From the NCBI GenBank assembly GCA_010015675.1, contig ML977038.1:1-64000 (forward strand): a stretch of DNA of 64,000 nucleotides. The letters are read 5' to 3'. Positions within the stretch are counted from its first letter, which is position 1, and each line of letters starts with the position of its first letter. Shown piece by piece: positions 44,614 through 55,584 of this stretch. The notes below the pieces were generated by a model that worked only from the letters and a program-made list of their open reading frames with translations, did no database searches and had not been told where the DNA came from. Origin of the DNA: Byssothecium circinans (Eukaryota > Ascomycota > Dothideomycetes > Pleosporales > Massarinaceae). A program made the translations under genes and the position numbers.

Positions 44614-47592
44614 AAAGAGAAGGAGAACATTGTAAAATACTGTACAGCAGGCGTACGGCAATCAGTATTAGCCGCAAGAGCGAGAGCGAGGTTTCTGTAT
44701 GCATCGGATGCACCAATACCAAAACGAAACTTCACGACCTGGTTTGGCAATGGAATAAGGTCAAGCCGCACTCGTGCTTCGCACTATCGCAGACGTCGAT
44801 AGCATTCACCCGTTGTCACGCGCACTTGTTATACACTATTAGCTCATGGGCCATGTACATTCAGTTGTGTACAGCAATGAGCACAACGACCATTACCTAC
44901 CCATTCCAAATCAGCAGTTGTAGGATTTCGACAAAATATTTACTCACTTCACTGTTACCAGCAATGAACGCATGTGCAAAAGTGTCAATGATGCATAGTA
45001 AGCCATGTTCGGACTTGTTTGCTGATGAAGAAATTCATTGGCGAGGTCCTATACCTGCTGGATCAGTGCTAATACAAGGCGCACCCTCGGCGAGGACTGA
45101 TCTGATGCACTCATCTCGGGTGACTCACTACGTGGAGTTGATCTTACGCTGCTTGATCGGGAAGCTGGACCAGATACGTGCTTGAGCCTATTCAAATCAA
45201 TCTACAGCGGATGGTCACCCCAAACACCGCCAGGTCCGTATATGATTTATCAGAACAAGCGGACCGTTTGATAAAAATTTAAGAAAGCTTTAGGTCGTGT
45301 TGGATATTTCGTTCACCAGCACGCTTCGATGTTTGTGGGAAGCAGCTCAATCACCACACTGGAGGATCAGTCTCGGAACATTGATGTCGTACGAAGGTCA
45401 AGTCGTACAGTAGAGGTAGGGATTCGATCTCCACAGCTTTGGATCGGAAGGATCTGAATGTCCGATGCGAGAGTCAACGGGGCTTGGTTGGGCGTCTGGG
45501 ACGCGGCTTCCCGAGCAGGCAGGCCCAATGAGTTGCGAGTTGTACCTGCGTTTCCAAATACATACCGGCGGGCACAAGGCGAAACCCAGCGACTCCAGCC
45601 CGGCACGATCTTGAAGGAAACATGACGGCCATAACGAACCATAGCAGACTTGGCGGGGGCGGAATTTGAGATGGCGACACAGTGTTTTGAAGGAAATGGA
45701 AGGAAACGTATGCTATGCCACGGCTCGAAGGCTTGGTGCGAAGAACGAGCCTCTTTCACAAGTTGCGAGGAATTCGGATCTGCTGTGTCCCTAGAGCCAT
45801 GTACAGGGACGATTCTTAGACGTGCAGTCCCATTTTTGGAATCACAGTCTCTTGCCATGGCAATCACGGCAATAATGCAAGCCGGGCGAAGAGAGTGCCA
45901 ACTGTTAGAGTAGCTAGGAGACTTTGCTATGCGTTTAGCATGCGTACAATATGCACTGCAAGTGGAAAGTTTGGTCTAAATCTAGCAGGCTTGTAGTAAT
46001 AAATTCCACGGTGTCCGCTGTCCATGAGATGCTAGAGGCGCAATCGAGTCGTACTCATCTCCACGCGGAAAGTCAAAATCGAAGAAGTGTCCGTCATCTC
46101 CCCTGACACGGTCGCTGCAGTAGTCTTGCATCTCCGTGGTCTTCTGCCTGTCAGGCACGCGCATGCACCGACCCGTTCGTTAGCCGTTGGTCCTGGGCGG
46201 CTACCTGCGTGCAGAAGACAGCGATGAGATGTACAGTACAATGTCATTCACTTCGCCACCACGTACATCCTCAAGGGGGTGCGGCTATTAAGCGGAGAGC
46301 GAGCAAAGTCGTACGATTTCTGGCACGCAAATGTTTCCGCAATGCAATACCAGATCAGCCTCTGTAGCACACAGCCAACTCCAAACGCGAGATGTGGCAT
46401 GTGGGTGGCGCCGCACTGTCCTCGCGTTCAGCGTAAATTACGAACAGAACGAAGATACTGTAATAAGATTGACAACCACCCTGCATCTGAGGCGGGGTTT
46501 CTCATCTCGGTCTGGGCGACAAAGCTTCGCGCTCGGCTCTGGCGAATGCTTGACAGTGCAGCCATCAAACAGTCGACCGAGATAGTCATGGTGTGCCCAA
46601 TGAGCGTGCAGGAGATCAAGCACTCTGATTGTGGGTGATATCCGCTCACCGCCTGAAGCGCTCGACGCCCATCTCGATGATAGAACGGTCCTCGTAAGTA
46701 CATATTCCGTCTGATATAGCAAGGGATGCTCCAGCCAGTGCGCAGTGTGTCGCCATGACGCATCCCCGTGGCAGAGTCTTCACCACGCTCCACTGCGAAC
46801 CAGCAGGAGAAGGCCACGCCGGTATGCATAAGGCGATGAGGTCCTGTGAGACTTGAGTTCAGGTCGTGGAAGGGCAAGGCATCGTCCGTGGCGCGATCCA
46901 ATTGCGTGGGCTGAATGGCGGTTTTGGCGCCCACGCAGACAGACACATGTTTCAGCTTTGTGTACGCAGAAAGGTGGTGCCGCCCTGGTTGCAGGAGAGG
47001 AGAGGGGAGGTTGTTGAGGACAAAGACGGTTCCTGGCCGACGTCCACTTCGGCTCGACTGGCCAGGTGCACTGCAGGAACACACTGGAGGCCTGTCGTGT
47101 AGGAGCCTGTGTGCGCTGGAATGGGTAAAGGCGTTCGAGGTGCAATTTATGAGTTCCCCTGTTCGACACATCTTCATCCCAAACCTTGCTCGCTAGGCGC
47201 GTAATACACCAGTTGGGCCGTCCGTATCGACTCCCCATCTCAGCATCGCACCTGATCTATCCCATCAGCACTCAGCACTGGGCTCAAGCCTCACCTGGGC
47301 AGTGGGCTGCACACCACTTGCACACCCGGCTGGCCTGGCTGGCTCTCCTCGCAGTCCGCCGCCATCTGTATCTGCATCTGAGTCTTGCACTTGAGACTGC
47401 CCACCACCCACCACGTCCATCACACTGTCCCCTCCATCACCACACATTCGGTGCTCCGCACTGACTGTCGTGAAAAATACGAAACGCCCGGCCCCACCGA
47501 GCCGTTCCTCTCTAGCGACGAGGGTCAATCTCCAGGAGTGATCCCGGCCGCGCTGCTAGGCTGGTTTAAGCCAGCACTGCAACCGAAAGGTC
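44614..47592. other. Long intergenic region without a supported gene
   Basis: Nearly 3 kb between uS13 and the RhoGAP gene. Open frames of 166 codons (45867-45367, minus) and 249 codons (47177-46428, minus) exist but show low-complexity-free, unrecognisable sequence with overlapping open frames on both strands, as chance frames in GC-balanced DNA do. The last 350 bp before 47593 are pyrimidine-rich with many CACC and CATC runs, fitting a fungal promoter and leader. A non-coding RNA or divergent gene is not excluded. Confidence 0.4.
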
Positions 47593-50500
47593 ATGCTTCG
47601 ACGCAATGAGGACTCCACAGAAGACACCACAACCTCAATTCCGCTCTCCTCGCCGCTGACCCCGTCTCCTCCCCGCCCTCTCCCGTCACCGTCACCGTCG
47701 AGCCACGCCGAGGGCATTCGGACGCTGCGCCAGTCGACGCGCCCGAACACGGTGCTGCCATCGCCGTCTTTGCCCGCCAACGCGCACCCCCCAGGTCCTC
47801 TACAACGACGCCCCGTGCCGAGTCCGCTACATTACTATTCTGCCAGTCAGACTGACGACACTCCCTTTTCCCCATCACTGCTTTGCGCCAGCCCTCGCTC
47901 CCCGCGGGAGAAGCTTGATGCTTTGATTGCTGAGGAGCAGAATCACCCATCAGCCGCCGCCACACCCACCGTGCGGGCCAGTCCACCCACTCCTCCAACG
48001 AGATCCCCATTTGGCGGCATCCAGTCCGCGAAGCCACCCTCGCATGCTTCGGTACGGAACGTCTCTGCACCAGTTCTGACCTCGGCCGGCATCTCGCCTC
48101 CAGCTTCGCCCGTCGCCATGCCTCCCCCCTCACGGCCGAACCGACCAGACACCCGTCCGACACCTCCCCAGCGCACCCATTCGATGGACTCGGCTACATC
48201 GTCATTGTCGTCCAGTGCACCGTCTATGCGGGGCAATGCGGGTACAGGGCAACGGCTGGCAGACACAATTGCCTCAAATCCGCCGAATGTGGCAGCCCTC
48301 ATGGCCACCGCATCGTCTCCCGAAGCAGCTTTCATGGCCCTGTGGAAGGAGAAACAGAGTGCAGCCAACCACAATGCCCAGCTCTGGCGGCTGGTCGAGA
48401 AACAGCGTGCCATGATCATCGGCCTGCAAAAAGACCTCGAGCGGGCGTTGAAGGACAAGGACCGCTACCGGAAGAAACTAAGAGAGTACACGAGCCAGGT
48501 GCCACCCGTACCCGGTGCGCCACCGCGCTCAAACACATTCGACTCTGTCGTGGAACGCGACGACAGTCAGTCACCCGCCCCGAGTGAGGGACAGGACGAT
48601 TCAGCCAAGGGTGTCGCAACAGCGAAACCGGCCGAACACAAGGCATCACCACTTACACAAGAAACTTCTGCAGGAACTAGGATCGTGCCAGGGGCTCAAT
48701 TGGCGCAATCACCAACAAACTCGTCAGAAACACACAGCGCGTCTAATCCAGGCTCGAGCCTGAGTTCTCCTACTGACTACTCCGTCCAGCCGCTCAATAT
48801 TGGCGTCAAGGGACTTGGGCTCAGCGCTGTAGTCAACGAAGACGTCTCCCCAGTGGAACCTTCAGAACCCCCGAAAGCAGTGACCCCGCCCCCCACGGCA
48901 CCTCCTGCTGCCGCACCGTCTTCCGGAGAGTCATTGAATGCCCCTGCGTTATCGCTTACACAACCAACACCAGAGGTCGGAGGAGATGGATTCGAACCAC
49001 CTCCAGGGAAGCCGTCGCATCCGTCGCGAAAGGCTCCTCCAGCCCCTCTCAACCTCTCCAAGCCAGGCATTCCCAGCGCCCACTTACATCCCGCAGGCTC
49101 TGGCAACAACGAAGATTCTGATGATTATGATGATGTTTTGGAAGTGGATGAAATTCCCATCGTTGATCGCGGCAGAAGGAAAACGCGCGAAGAGGACGAT
49201 CGCATACGGGAATCAATGGCGCTCAAAGAGGAAGCAGCTCGAAGCAAGTCTAAGAAGAAGAAGAGTGGAAGCAAGCCTGCATCTGCTAGCTCCATGACCG
49301 GACAGTTCTCCACCGCTGTGTCGCCGCAGTTCAGTCCACATCCGACTGGGTTACCGCTTTCGCCCCGTCACCCACCTGCTAATTCGCTGAACGCTCTTCT
49401 GAGCCCTACCGCTTCCGAGAGCTCGACAATGGCACAGCGCAGCGTAGGATCTCCAGCACCTCTTATGAGCCCACCCTTGATGAGTCCAGGCCTTCCGACT
49501 AGTCCCCGCCCCGGAGACAGGCCTATCGGCTCACCCTTGCCCAGAAACCCGAAACAGTCACTAGCATCGCCGCCATTGTCTCCAAGATCCGATGCAAATG
49601 GGGCACCCCAGCAAGTCTCGCGGCCTCCGCGACAGCCGGTCCCACTGCCGCCAAACACGCCTCAGTCCTACACTTCGCCTCAGGCAAAGCAGCCTGATGG
49701 ACCATCACGACCCAAGTCGTCGGATCTTTTGAAACCATCAAACGCTCAACCAAGTCTAGAAGCAGACAATGCCTCTATCGTCGACACTTCCACCTCGGCG
49801 CACGTCTACCGAGGCCTCGTATCGGACCAGTATCCGGGGCTTTTGCTACCTCCCAACGCGCTCCCTTCCATTGAAGTCAAAGTCTCGTCTTCTAGACTGC
49901 GACCTTCACGTTTGAGCTACTTGGCCCCCAAACCTCAAGAAGAAGATCCGGTCTTCCACTTGGCCATTTATGCACGCTCAGATAAAAAGCAGCTATGGCG
50001 CATGGAGAAGACTATCATGGCTCTGCCTGCTTTGGACCAGCAGCTTAAATCTCTCTGCGACTTCCAGGGCAAACTCCCTGATCGGATTTTGTTCAGTGGG
50101 CATGCCCCTGCTAAAATAGACGCGAGAAGAGCCGCTCTGAATCAGTACTTTGACATCATCCTCGACACGCCGATGGATGAAAAGGCTGCGTTGGTGGTTT
50201 GCGAATTCTTCTCAACGGATGTTATTGGCGCGCAAAATGCGGACACCCTAGCTCCAGAACCCATTGCACCTGAAGCTAGACCCGCGCCCAAGGGCAGGCA
50301 GCAGAAAGAGGGATATTTGACGAAGCGCGGCAAGAATTTTGGAGGGTGGAAAGCCCGATACTTCATTCTCGATGGCCCTGAGTTCAGGTACTACGAAATG
50401 GTTGGCGGTGCGCATCTTGGGACCATCAAGCTTTTGAACGCACAAATAGGAAAGCAATCCCAGCAACAGTCCAACCAATCTCCACAACGTCGCGATGACT

Positions 50501-52251
50501 CGGAGGATAATCAGTATCGACATGCTTTTCTCATCTTGGAACCAAAGCGAAAAGACTCAGCAAGCCTGGTACGACATGTGCTTTGTGCAGAGAGCGATGA
50601 AGAGCGAGATGCATGGGTTGACGCATTATTGCAACACGTCGATTGGCAAGAAGAGACCTCACCCACGGAAGCACAGTCACATGCCTCCTCCAATCGGCCT
50701 GCTGTCTTGACAAAATCCCAAGGAAAAGACTCGTCTCGCCCAAGAAAGCGGGAAGTTCCCGAGCCCGAGAAGGCTGCCCGGCTACAAGCCCTTAGCTACG
50801 ACGACACCGTAGCTGCCGAAGCACCAATCCGCGGGCCTACCCACCGAGAGGCTAAGGAATCTCATGGACATTCACCCAAGAACAGCTCATTGTCAAGCGA
50901 GAGCTCCTCTAGACAACATCCCTCAATTTCTGGACCGAGCAACGGCGCACCTATTCAGGATGCCGGAAGCTGGGGCAACCGCTCTCTCGCCGCTCCTACA
51001 ACGGTCAAAGATAAAAAGCGGAGTATCTTTGGGTTTGGATCGAGAGGACGACCTGTAGACATTGCTGAACAAATGCAATCTCTCCAACAGCAGGCAACGG
51101 ATAGAGTTGTTCAACAGAACCGCAATGTGTTCGGCATACCATTAGCCGAAGCCGTCGAGTACACTCAACCCATTGGTCTCAGAGAACCCCTTCCGTCGGT
51201 TGTCTACCGTTGCTTGGAGTACTTGAGGGACAAGAAAGCTATGAATGAGGAGGGCATCTTCCGGTTGAGCGGTTCCAATATCGTCATCAGGGGTCTTCGT
51301 GAGCGTTTCAACACCGAGGGTGATGTAAAACTCCTTGACGGACAGTACTACGACATTCATGCTGTTGCATCCCTTCTTAAATTGTATCTCCGAGAACTCC
51401 CGTCATCGATTCTCACTCGAGAGCTGCATCTTGACTTCCTCAAAGTCCTTGGTAAGTCTTACTTTTTCAACCAAAGCGTACATCCGCTAACACATTTCAA
51501 AGACATGGACGAGCGCTCCAAGAAGATACAGTCCTTCAACGTGCTCGTGCACAAGCTGCCAAGAGTGAACTTTGAACTCATCCGTCACATGTCGCTGTTC
51601 TTGATCGAGATTATCGAGAATGCTGCGATGAATAAGATGACGGTCAGAAACGTCGGAATTGTCTTTGCCCCGACATTGAACATTCCCGCGCCGTTGATAT
51701 CGTTCTTCCTGACTGATTACCCTGACATCTTTGGCGTACCAATTGATGAGGCCAGCTCACCGATCCACGAAATCCGCACAGAAACCCCTCAACTTGGAGA
51801 CGAGATCAGGTCGCCCCGACACCAGATGTTCTCCGATATTCCCACACCGGCTTATAGCGAGACGTCGTTTCCGCAATCTTATCAGCAGCCATACGATCGC
51901 GTCCCCTCGTCTTTTCCAATGGGACAACCACCGCAGCATCCTCCCCCTCAACTACCACAACAGCAATATCAGCATTACGCCGGTTATGATACCGGATTTA
52001 TGCCAATGCGTCCCAGCTACGAAGCGCCTGCCTATGAACAATACTACCAGCAAGCCGATGGCCACGGTAGCTTGAAAGGATCCCCCCTGCCTGGCAGCGC
52101 TCGGGAACAGAAACAGAGACGTCGGGAGAGTGGTATGCTTCTGATGGGCATGGGGCAGCGGAAGGGCTCCAATGGCTCACTTCCAGGTCGTCCAAGAGAG
52201 GAGCATCGTGCCAATCCCCTCTTGATTCGAGAGGAAACAGCATTCGACTGA
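47593..52251 (+). CDS. Bem3-type Rho GTPase-activating protein (PX-PH-RhoGAP)
   Basis: GTPase-activating protein, probably for Cdc42, acting at membrane sites of polar growth. Of 1,552 codons, 17 belong to an in-frame intron (51452-51502), leaving about 1,535 residues. Residues 1-240 are Ser/Pro-rich and disordered. About 245-305 form a coiled coil (LWKEKQSAANHNAQLWRLVEKQ). A second disordered part runs to about 730. A PX-like domain covers about 736-880, and a PH domain about 904-1030 (KEGYLTKRGKNFGGWKARYF to the closing Trp helix). RhoGAP spans about 1178-1385 and has the arginine finger context EEGIFRLSGS, LLKLYLRELP and the NVGIVFAPTL helix. A Gln/Pro/Tyr-rich tail follows. The same domain order is found in yeast Bem3. 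The start is the first ATG of the long frame. Confidence 0.9.
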   Translation: MLRRNEDSTEDTTTSIPLSSPLTPSPPRPLPSPSPSSHAEGIRTLRQSTRPNTVLPSPSLPANAHPPGPLQRRPVPSPLHYYSASQTDDTPFSPSLLCASPRSPREKLDALIAEEQNHPSAAATPTVRASPPTPPTRSPFGGIQSAKPPSHASVRNVSAPVLTSAGISPPASPVAMPPPSRPNRPDTRPTPPQRTHSMDSATSSLSSSAPSMRGNAGTGQRLADTIASNPPNVAALMATASSPEAAFMALWKEKQSAANHNAQLWRLVEKQRAMIIGLQKDLERALKDKDRYRKKLREYTSQVPPVPGAPPRSNTFDSVVERDDSQSPAPSEGQDDSAKGVATAKPAEHKASPLTQETSAGTRIVPGAQLAQSPTNSSETHSASNPGSSLSSPTDYSVQPLNIGVKGLGLSAVVNEDVSPVEPSEPPKAVTPPPTAPPAAAPSSGESLNAPALSLTQPTPEVGGDGFEPPPGKPSHPSRKAPPAPLNLSKPGIPSAHLHPAGSGNNEDSDDYDDVLEVDEIPIVDRGRRKTREEDDRIRESMALKEEAARSKSKKKKSGSKPASASSMTGQFSTAVSPQFSPHPTGLPLSPRHPPANSLNALLSPTASESSTMAQRSVGSPAPLMSPPLMSPGLPTSPRPGDRPIGSPLPRNPKQSLASPPLSPRSDANGAPQQVSRPPRQPVPLPPNTPQSYTSPQAKQPDGPSRPKSSDLLKPSNAQPSLEADNASIVDTSTSAHVYRGLVSDQYPGLLLPPNALPSIEVKVSSSRLRPSRLSYLAPKPQEEDPVFHLAIYARSDKKQLWRMEKTIMALPALDQQLKSLCDFQGKLPDRILFSGHAPAKIDARRAALNQYFDIILDTPMDEKAALVVCEFFSTDVIGAQNADTLAPEPIAPEARPAPKGRQQKEGYLTKRGKNFGGWKARYFILDGPEFRYYEMVGGAHLGTIKLLNAQIGKQSQQQSNQSPQRRDDSEDNQYRHAFLILEPKRKDSASLVRHVLCAESDEERDAWVDALLQHVDWQEETSPTEAQSHASSNRPAVLTKSQGKDSSRPRKREVPEPEKAARLQALSYDDTVAAEAPIRGPTHREAKESHGHSPKNSSLSSESSSRQHPSISGPSNGAPIQDAGSWGNRSLAAPTTVKDKKRSIFGFGSRGRPVDIAEQMQSLQQQATDRVVQQNRNVFGIPLAEAVEYTQPIGLREPLPSVVYRCLEYLRDKKAMNEEGIFRLSGSNIVIRGLRERFNTEGDVKLLDGQYYDIHAVASLLKLYLRELPSSILTRELHLDFLKVLGKSYFFNQSVHPLTHFKDMDERSKKIQSFNVLVHKLPRVNFELIRHMSLFLIEIIENAAMNKMTVRNVGIVFAPTLNIPAPLISFFLTDYPDIFGVPIDEASSPIHEIRTETPQLGDEIRSPRHQMFSDIPTPAYSETSFPQSYQQPYDRVPSSFPMGQPPQHPPPQLPQQQYQHYAGYDTGFMPMRPSYEAPAYEQYYQQADGHGSLKGSPLPGSAREQKQRRRESGMLLMGMGQRKGSNGSLPGRPREEHRANPLLIREETAFD

Positions 52252-53565
52252 GAGTAGATGGGATCATGACTGACGAGGATCAACTATTTCATTACGACAA
52301 ACACTCAGGAACCATCAACGCAAGGATGGTCGCGCCTTATACCCGACGAAGTTCCTTTCGCCACATCTATCTTTATCAACTAATTTCTGATTATAATTGC
52401 CGCCATACCAGGGCCTAGGGACCGGATCCTTACGTCCCTTCTATGCGGTAGCTCTTTACACTGTACAGATAATACCCACCGACCATGTGTCGTTTTCCCG
52501 GCGTTCAAGAGCAGGCAGCAAGCTCTTTTGTCCTTCTTCGGTTCCCACCACCCCCTTGCATACCCCGAGCACTGCAGTACTCTCTTCGCGCATGACTGTT
52601 TGACCGAGGCGCTACATTGAGTTGTCTACGTCGTACTGCATGCCTATTTTTTTTCTATTGCATGCTTGTAAGGAATCGTCGAGACTCCTCAGCTTGCTAC
52701 TTGGACTCCTCTGCTTGATTATTGCCATTTGCTATTGCGAGGTCCAGCGTCTTTGGCGCTTGCGTGGTTGACGCTTGGCTGGTTTAGCGTGGGATACTTC
52801 TTGCATGTTTTGGATTCTTTGATTTGGGAAATGAGATTAGGACAAAGATTCTTTTACATAGTGGTGCTTGCCGGAATATAATCTTGTTCAAAGTGCATCC
52901 TGGCTTTGGTGTTGTGGGGCTTGGCTTGTTGTACAGCTAGACGTAGTGGTGAAGTAACTTGAAGAGCCCGGCTGGTAGCGTACCATGCAGGTCTGGTAGG
53001 CTCCATGCGGACTCTAAGTGGGGACCAGGTGCAATAACTTGCAGATGATGGCTTACCGTTTTTATTCGGGTGGTAGGGTCCACTTTCAGGAGTTTCGATA
53101 GAGTTCCTTTACTTACAGGCGATGCATGCAACTACCCTACTCCCTACCTGCGTCAATGGTGTGGTCGGTGAAATTTTACTCCGGTACGCCCTTTCTTGAC
53201 ATACTCATTGCTCGTATCATTTATAAATATGCTACAATAGTGCGTACCATTTCATGCATGAAGATGTCTCGCCGCTTTTGGAAGTATCCTACATGGAAGG
53301 TAAGATACAGAGTAAGCGCCCTTCTTTATCATAATTAGAAGCTTCAAAACTGGATAAAACAAGACGCGACTTCCATGTTCACCAATTATCGCTGCCACGC
53401 CGTTTATCAGTCCAGAACATCTGTTTCTCTCGCTCTCACTCATATTCTTCTTCGTCTCCCGCACCCATCTCGTCACCCTCCGACCGACCCACCCCGCGTC
53501 CATCTTTTGTCGACTCCTCTGTTAATCTCCGATATATTCAACAGTAGCAGGGATCGTGAGTAAAG
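52252..53565. other. Intergenic region
   Basis: About 1.3 kb holding the 3' untranslated end of the RhoGAP gene and the promoter of the PLAC8 gene. 53400-53560 is CT-rich (CTCGCTCTCACTC, TCTCCGATATATTC) as expected for a fungal leader. No supported gene. Confidence 0.45.
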
Positions 53566-54451
53566 ATGTCTTCGAATACCCCTGCTGTTAACACGGCTGC
53601 TATCAATACGCCTGCTGCCAATACACCTGCTGCCAACCACCATGCTATCGATCTACCTGCCATCGAGTCTGACGCAAGCTTTTGGATGGACCGAATCAAC
53701 CAAGAAGTTATCAACAAGTCGTGGAAAGAGCGCAACAATGGACCGCACGCACAGTCGTGGAACCACAGCTTCTGGGCATGTTGCTCGCCGCCAAGTACTT
53801 GTAAGTAGTCCTTGGAACCTCACTCACGCTTTCCATAGATTCCATGATCAAGAGTGTGTTCAGTATACCGCACCTAGTCTGGTAAGCACCATGCTAATTA
53901 GCGTCCAACAGGCTTTGCCGCTTGGTGCTGCGCCTGCTTCCTCTTTGGCAAGACCCATCACCGTCTCCGCAAGAATGCAAACCTGGAAGAGTATGCGATT
54001 TGCAACACATCAGTAAACCTCACTGCTTCCACTCCCCCATTACGCCTCCCACTGACCTCCCCAACAGTGCGTCTGCTTCTACCTCGCCGGCCACGTATGC
54101 TTCAACTGTTTCATGACCGCCATGCAACGACAAGATATCCGCAGGCGCTACAACGTCAAGGGCAGCCGCTGCAAAGACATTCTCGCGTCCTTCTGCTGCC
54201 AACCTTGCGCTTTAATGCAGTCGGCAAAGGAAACTAAGCTGAGGGCTGGTTCTGGTGGCTACGGTACGAATGATCAGCAATACGCCAGCGAGGACATGGT
54301 TATGGCGTCACGACCTGTACAGCAGTCCCCCACGGGCCCTACCCCTACGGTGCAGCCTAATGGTGCTTTGGGGAGTCAGAGCCCGGCTCCCCTTCCAGCT
54401 CGTACCCAGGCGGAGCTGGAGGATATTCAGGTGTTGCCTCCGCCTATCTAA
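53566..54451 (+). CDS. PLAC8-family cysteine-rich protein
   Basis: Three exons (53566-53800, 53912-54012, 54068-54451) joined across 111- and 55-nt introns give 239 residues. The N terminus is a repetitive Asn/Thr/Pro/Ala stretch (NTPAANTPAAN). The PLAC8 domain spans about residues 60-165: WNHSFWACCSPPSTC is joined across intron 1 to WCCACFLFGKTHHRL, then ICNTSCVCFYLAGHVCFNC, and QRQDIRRRYNVKGSRCKDI followed by CCQPCALMQ and a KE pair. The family is membrane-associated; fungal and plant members are linked to metal tolerance and size control, but the role here is unknown. The Pro/Gln-rich tail is probably disordered. The phase at intron 1 requires skipping an apparent internal exon at about 53841-53880. 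Confidence 0.85.
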
Positions 54452-55584
54452 CGGTGGATGTGTATGTGCTGAGGGGTAGACTGAGGTGTCGGCGTGGGTT
54501 TGGTGATTGAGACTGGGTCTGTTATTTTTTTATTTTTTTGTTAGTGTCCTGTTTTGCATTCCTTGCGTGTTACTCCTTTTCGTATACCCATCCCCTAGTC
54601 GCTTGTTAGTCGTTTCAAATCATCTTCTTTCCTGCTTTGCTCTAACAACACCGTGTTCGAATCCGAGTATATTCAACGTGGATATAAACATCAAGGGCTG
54701 AAGCGTAATCCTTTCCAAAGTGGATGTGAGTGAGCAATGCTCGTTTATGGGAGAGAACGTTACTTCGTACAAACCTTTTGGTGTTTAACTTCATCACCTC
54801 ATCTCTATTTTACCACACTTCTGCTCCAGCCCACGGCACATCCTCCAAGACCATAATCTGTTAAACCAGAAACTTTGTCGCATCAGGCTAAGCCGAGATG
54901 TCAAGATACTTTCTAAAGGCGCCGGTTTAGGCCGTCAATACGCCCGTATGAAACAGGCCGTCGCCAAGTGTCTCCATTAATTAGATGATACTTCGGAGTA
55001 CCGACTCGTTCGATACATCGAAACGCCCCGCTCCATTCCAGTCTGTGGACGTTTTACTTAAGATCCGGTACATACTTTATGACGATTGTGGTTTCGCATG
55101 AGAAGATGGGACTCAAGGTACGACGGCGCGTTTCAACGTTCTAGTATCACTCCAGGCAGCGAATGCAACGCATGGGATTGAACTTAACGCATCCACATCA
55201 GACAAGGTAAGCCATTGTCACAGTAGGCGATGGAAGGTGCTTATAGTATTATATAATTGTTTCTCTTTTCACTTTTATTTCTAGTATTTCATGTCCTAGC
55301 ACCTAGATAAGCACCTTGTGCGCTACCTGTGTTGCTATAACATATCCGAAGATTGATGGCTATGCGCTAGTATCTACCACAGTCATCTCCGTTTGAAGAA
55401 ATGACACCTATACATCTGTACCAGTCCGTCGCGGGTATCATATCCTAGTATCATGTCGTGTCGTGTCGTACTCGCGAAAGTGCGAATAACACATTGGTAC
55501 AGAAGGAAAGCCGCCGTGATTATCATACCCTCCACCTACGCTAGAAGTGGAGCTGGCCTAGACGGACAGCACTGCTGTCCGATA
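54452..55584. other. Intergenic region between convergent genes
   Basis: About 1.1 kb between the 3' ends of the PLAC8 gene (+) and the large minus-strand gene. T-rich runs at 54520-54540 suit a 3' untranslated region. Nothing else is supported. Confidence 0.45.

Noticed and set aside
44286..45185. 299-codon plus-strand frame as one gene
   Set aside because: Only its start is coding, as exon 3 of uS13; the rest reads through an intron and past the true stop at 44613.
45367..45867. 166-codon minus-strand frame as a gene
   Set aside because: No recognisable content, no supporting splice pattern, overlapping frames on other strands.
46428..47177. 249-codon minus-strand frame as a gene
   Set aside because: Unrecognisable sequence with several overlapping frames on both strands; could be chance in GC-balanced DNA.
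53841..53880. Extra 43-nt exon in the PLAC8 gene
   Set aside because: It has AG and GT borders, but including it breaks the frame into the Cys-rich domain; skipping it keeps frame and restores a Cys.
54640..54670. GTTCGAATCC-like sequence as a tRNA T arm
   Set aside because: No matching acceptor, D or anticodon stems around it.
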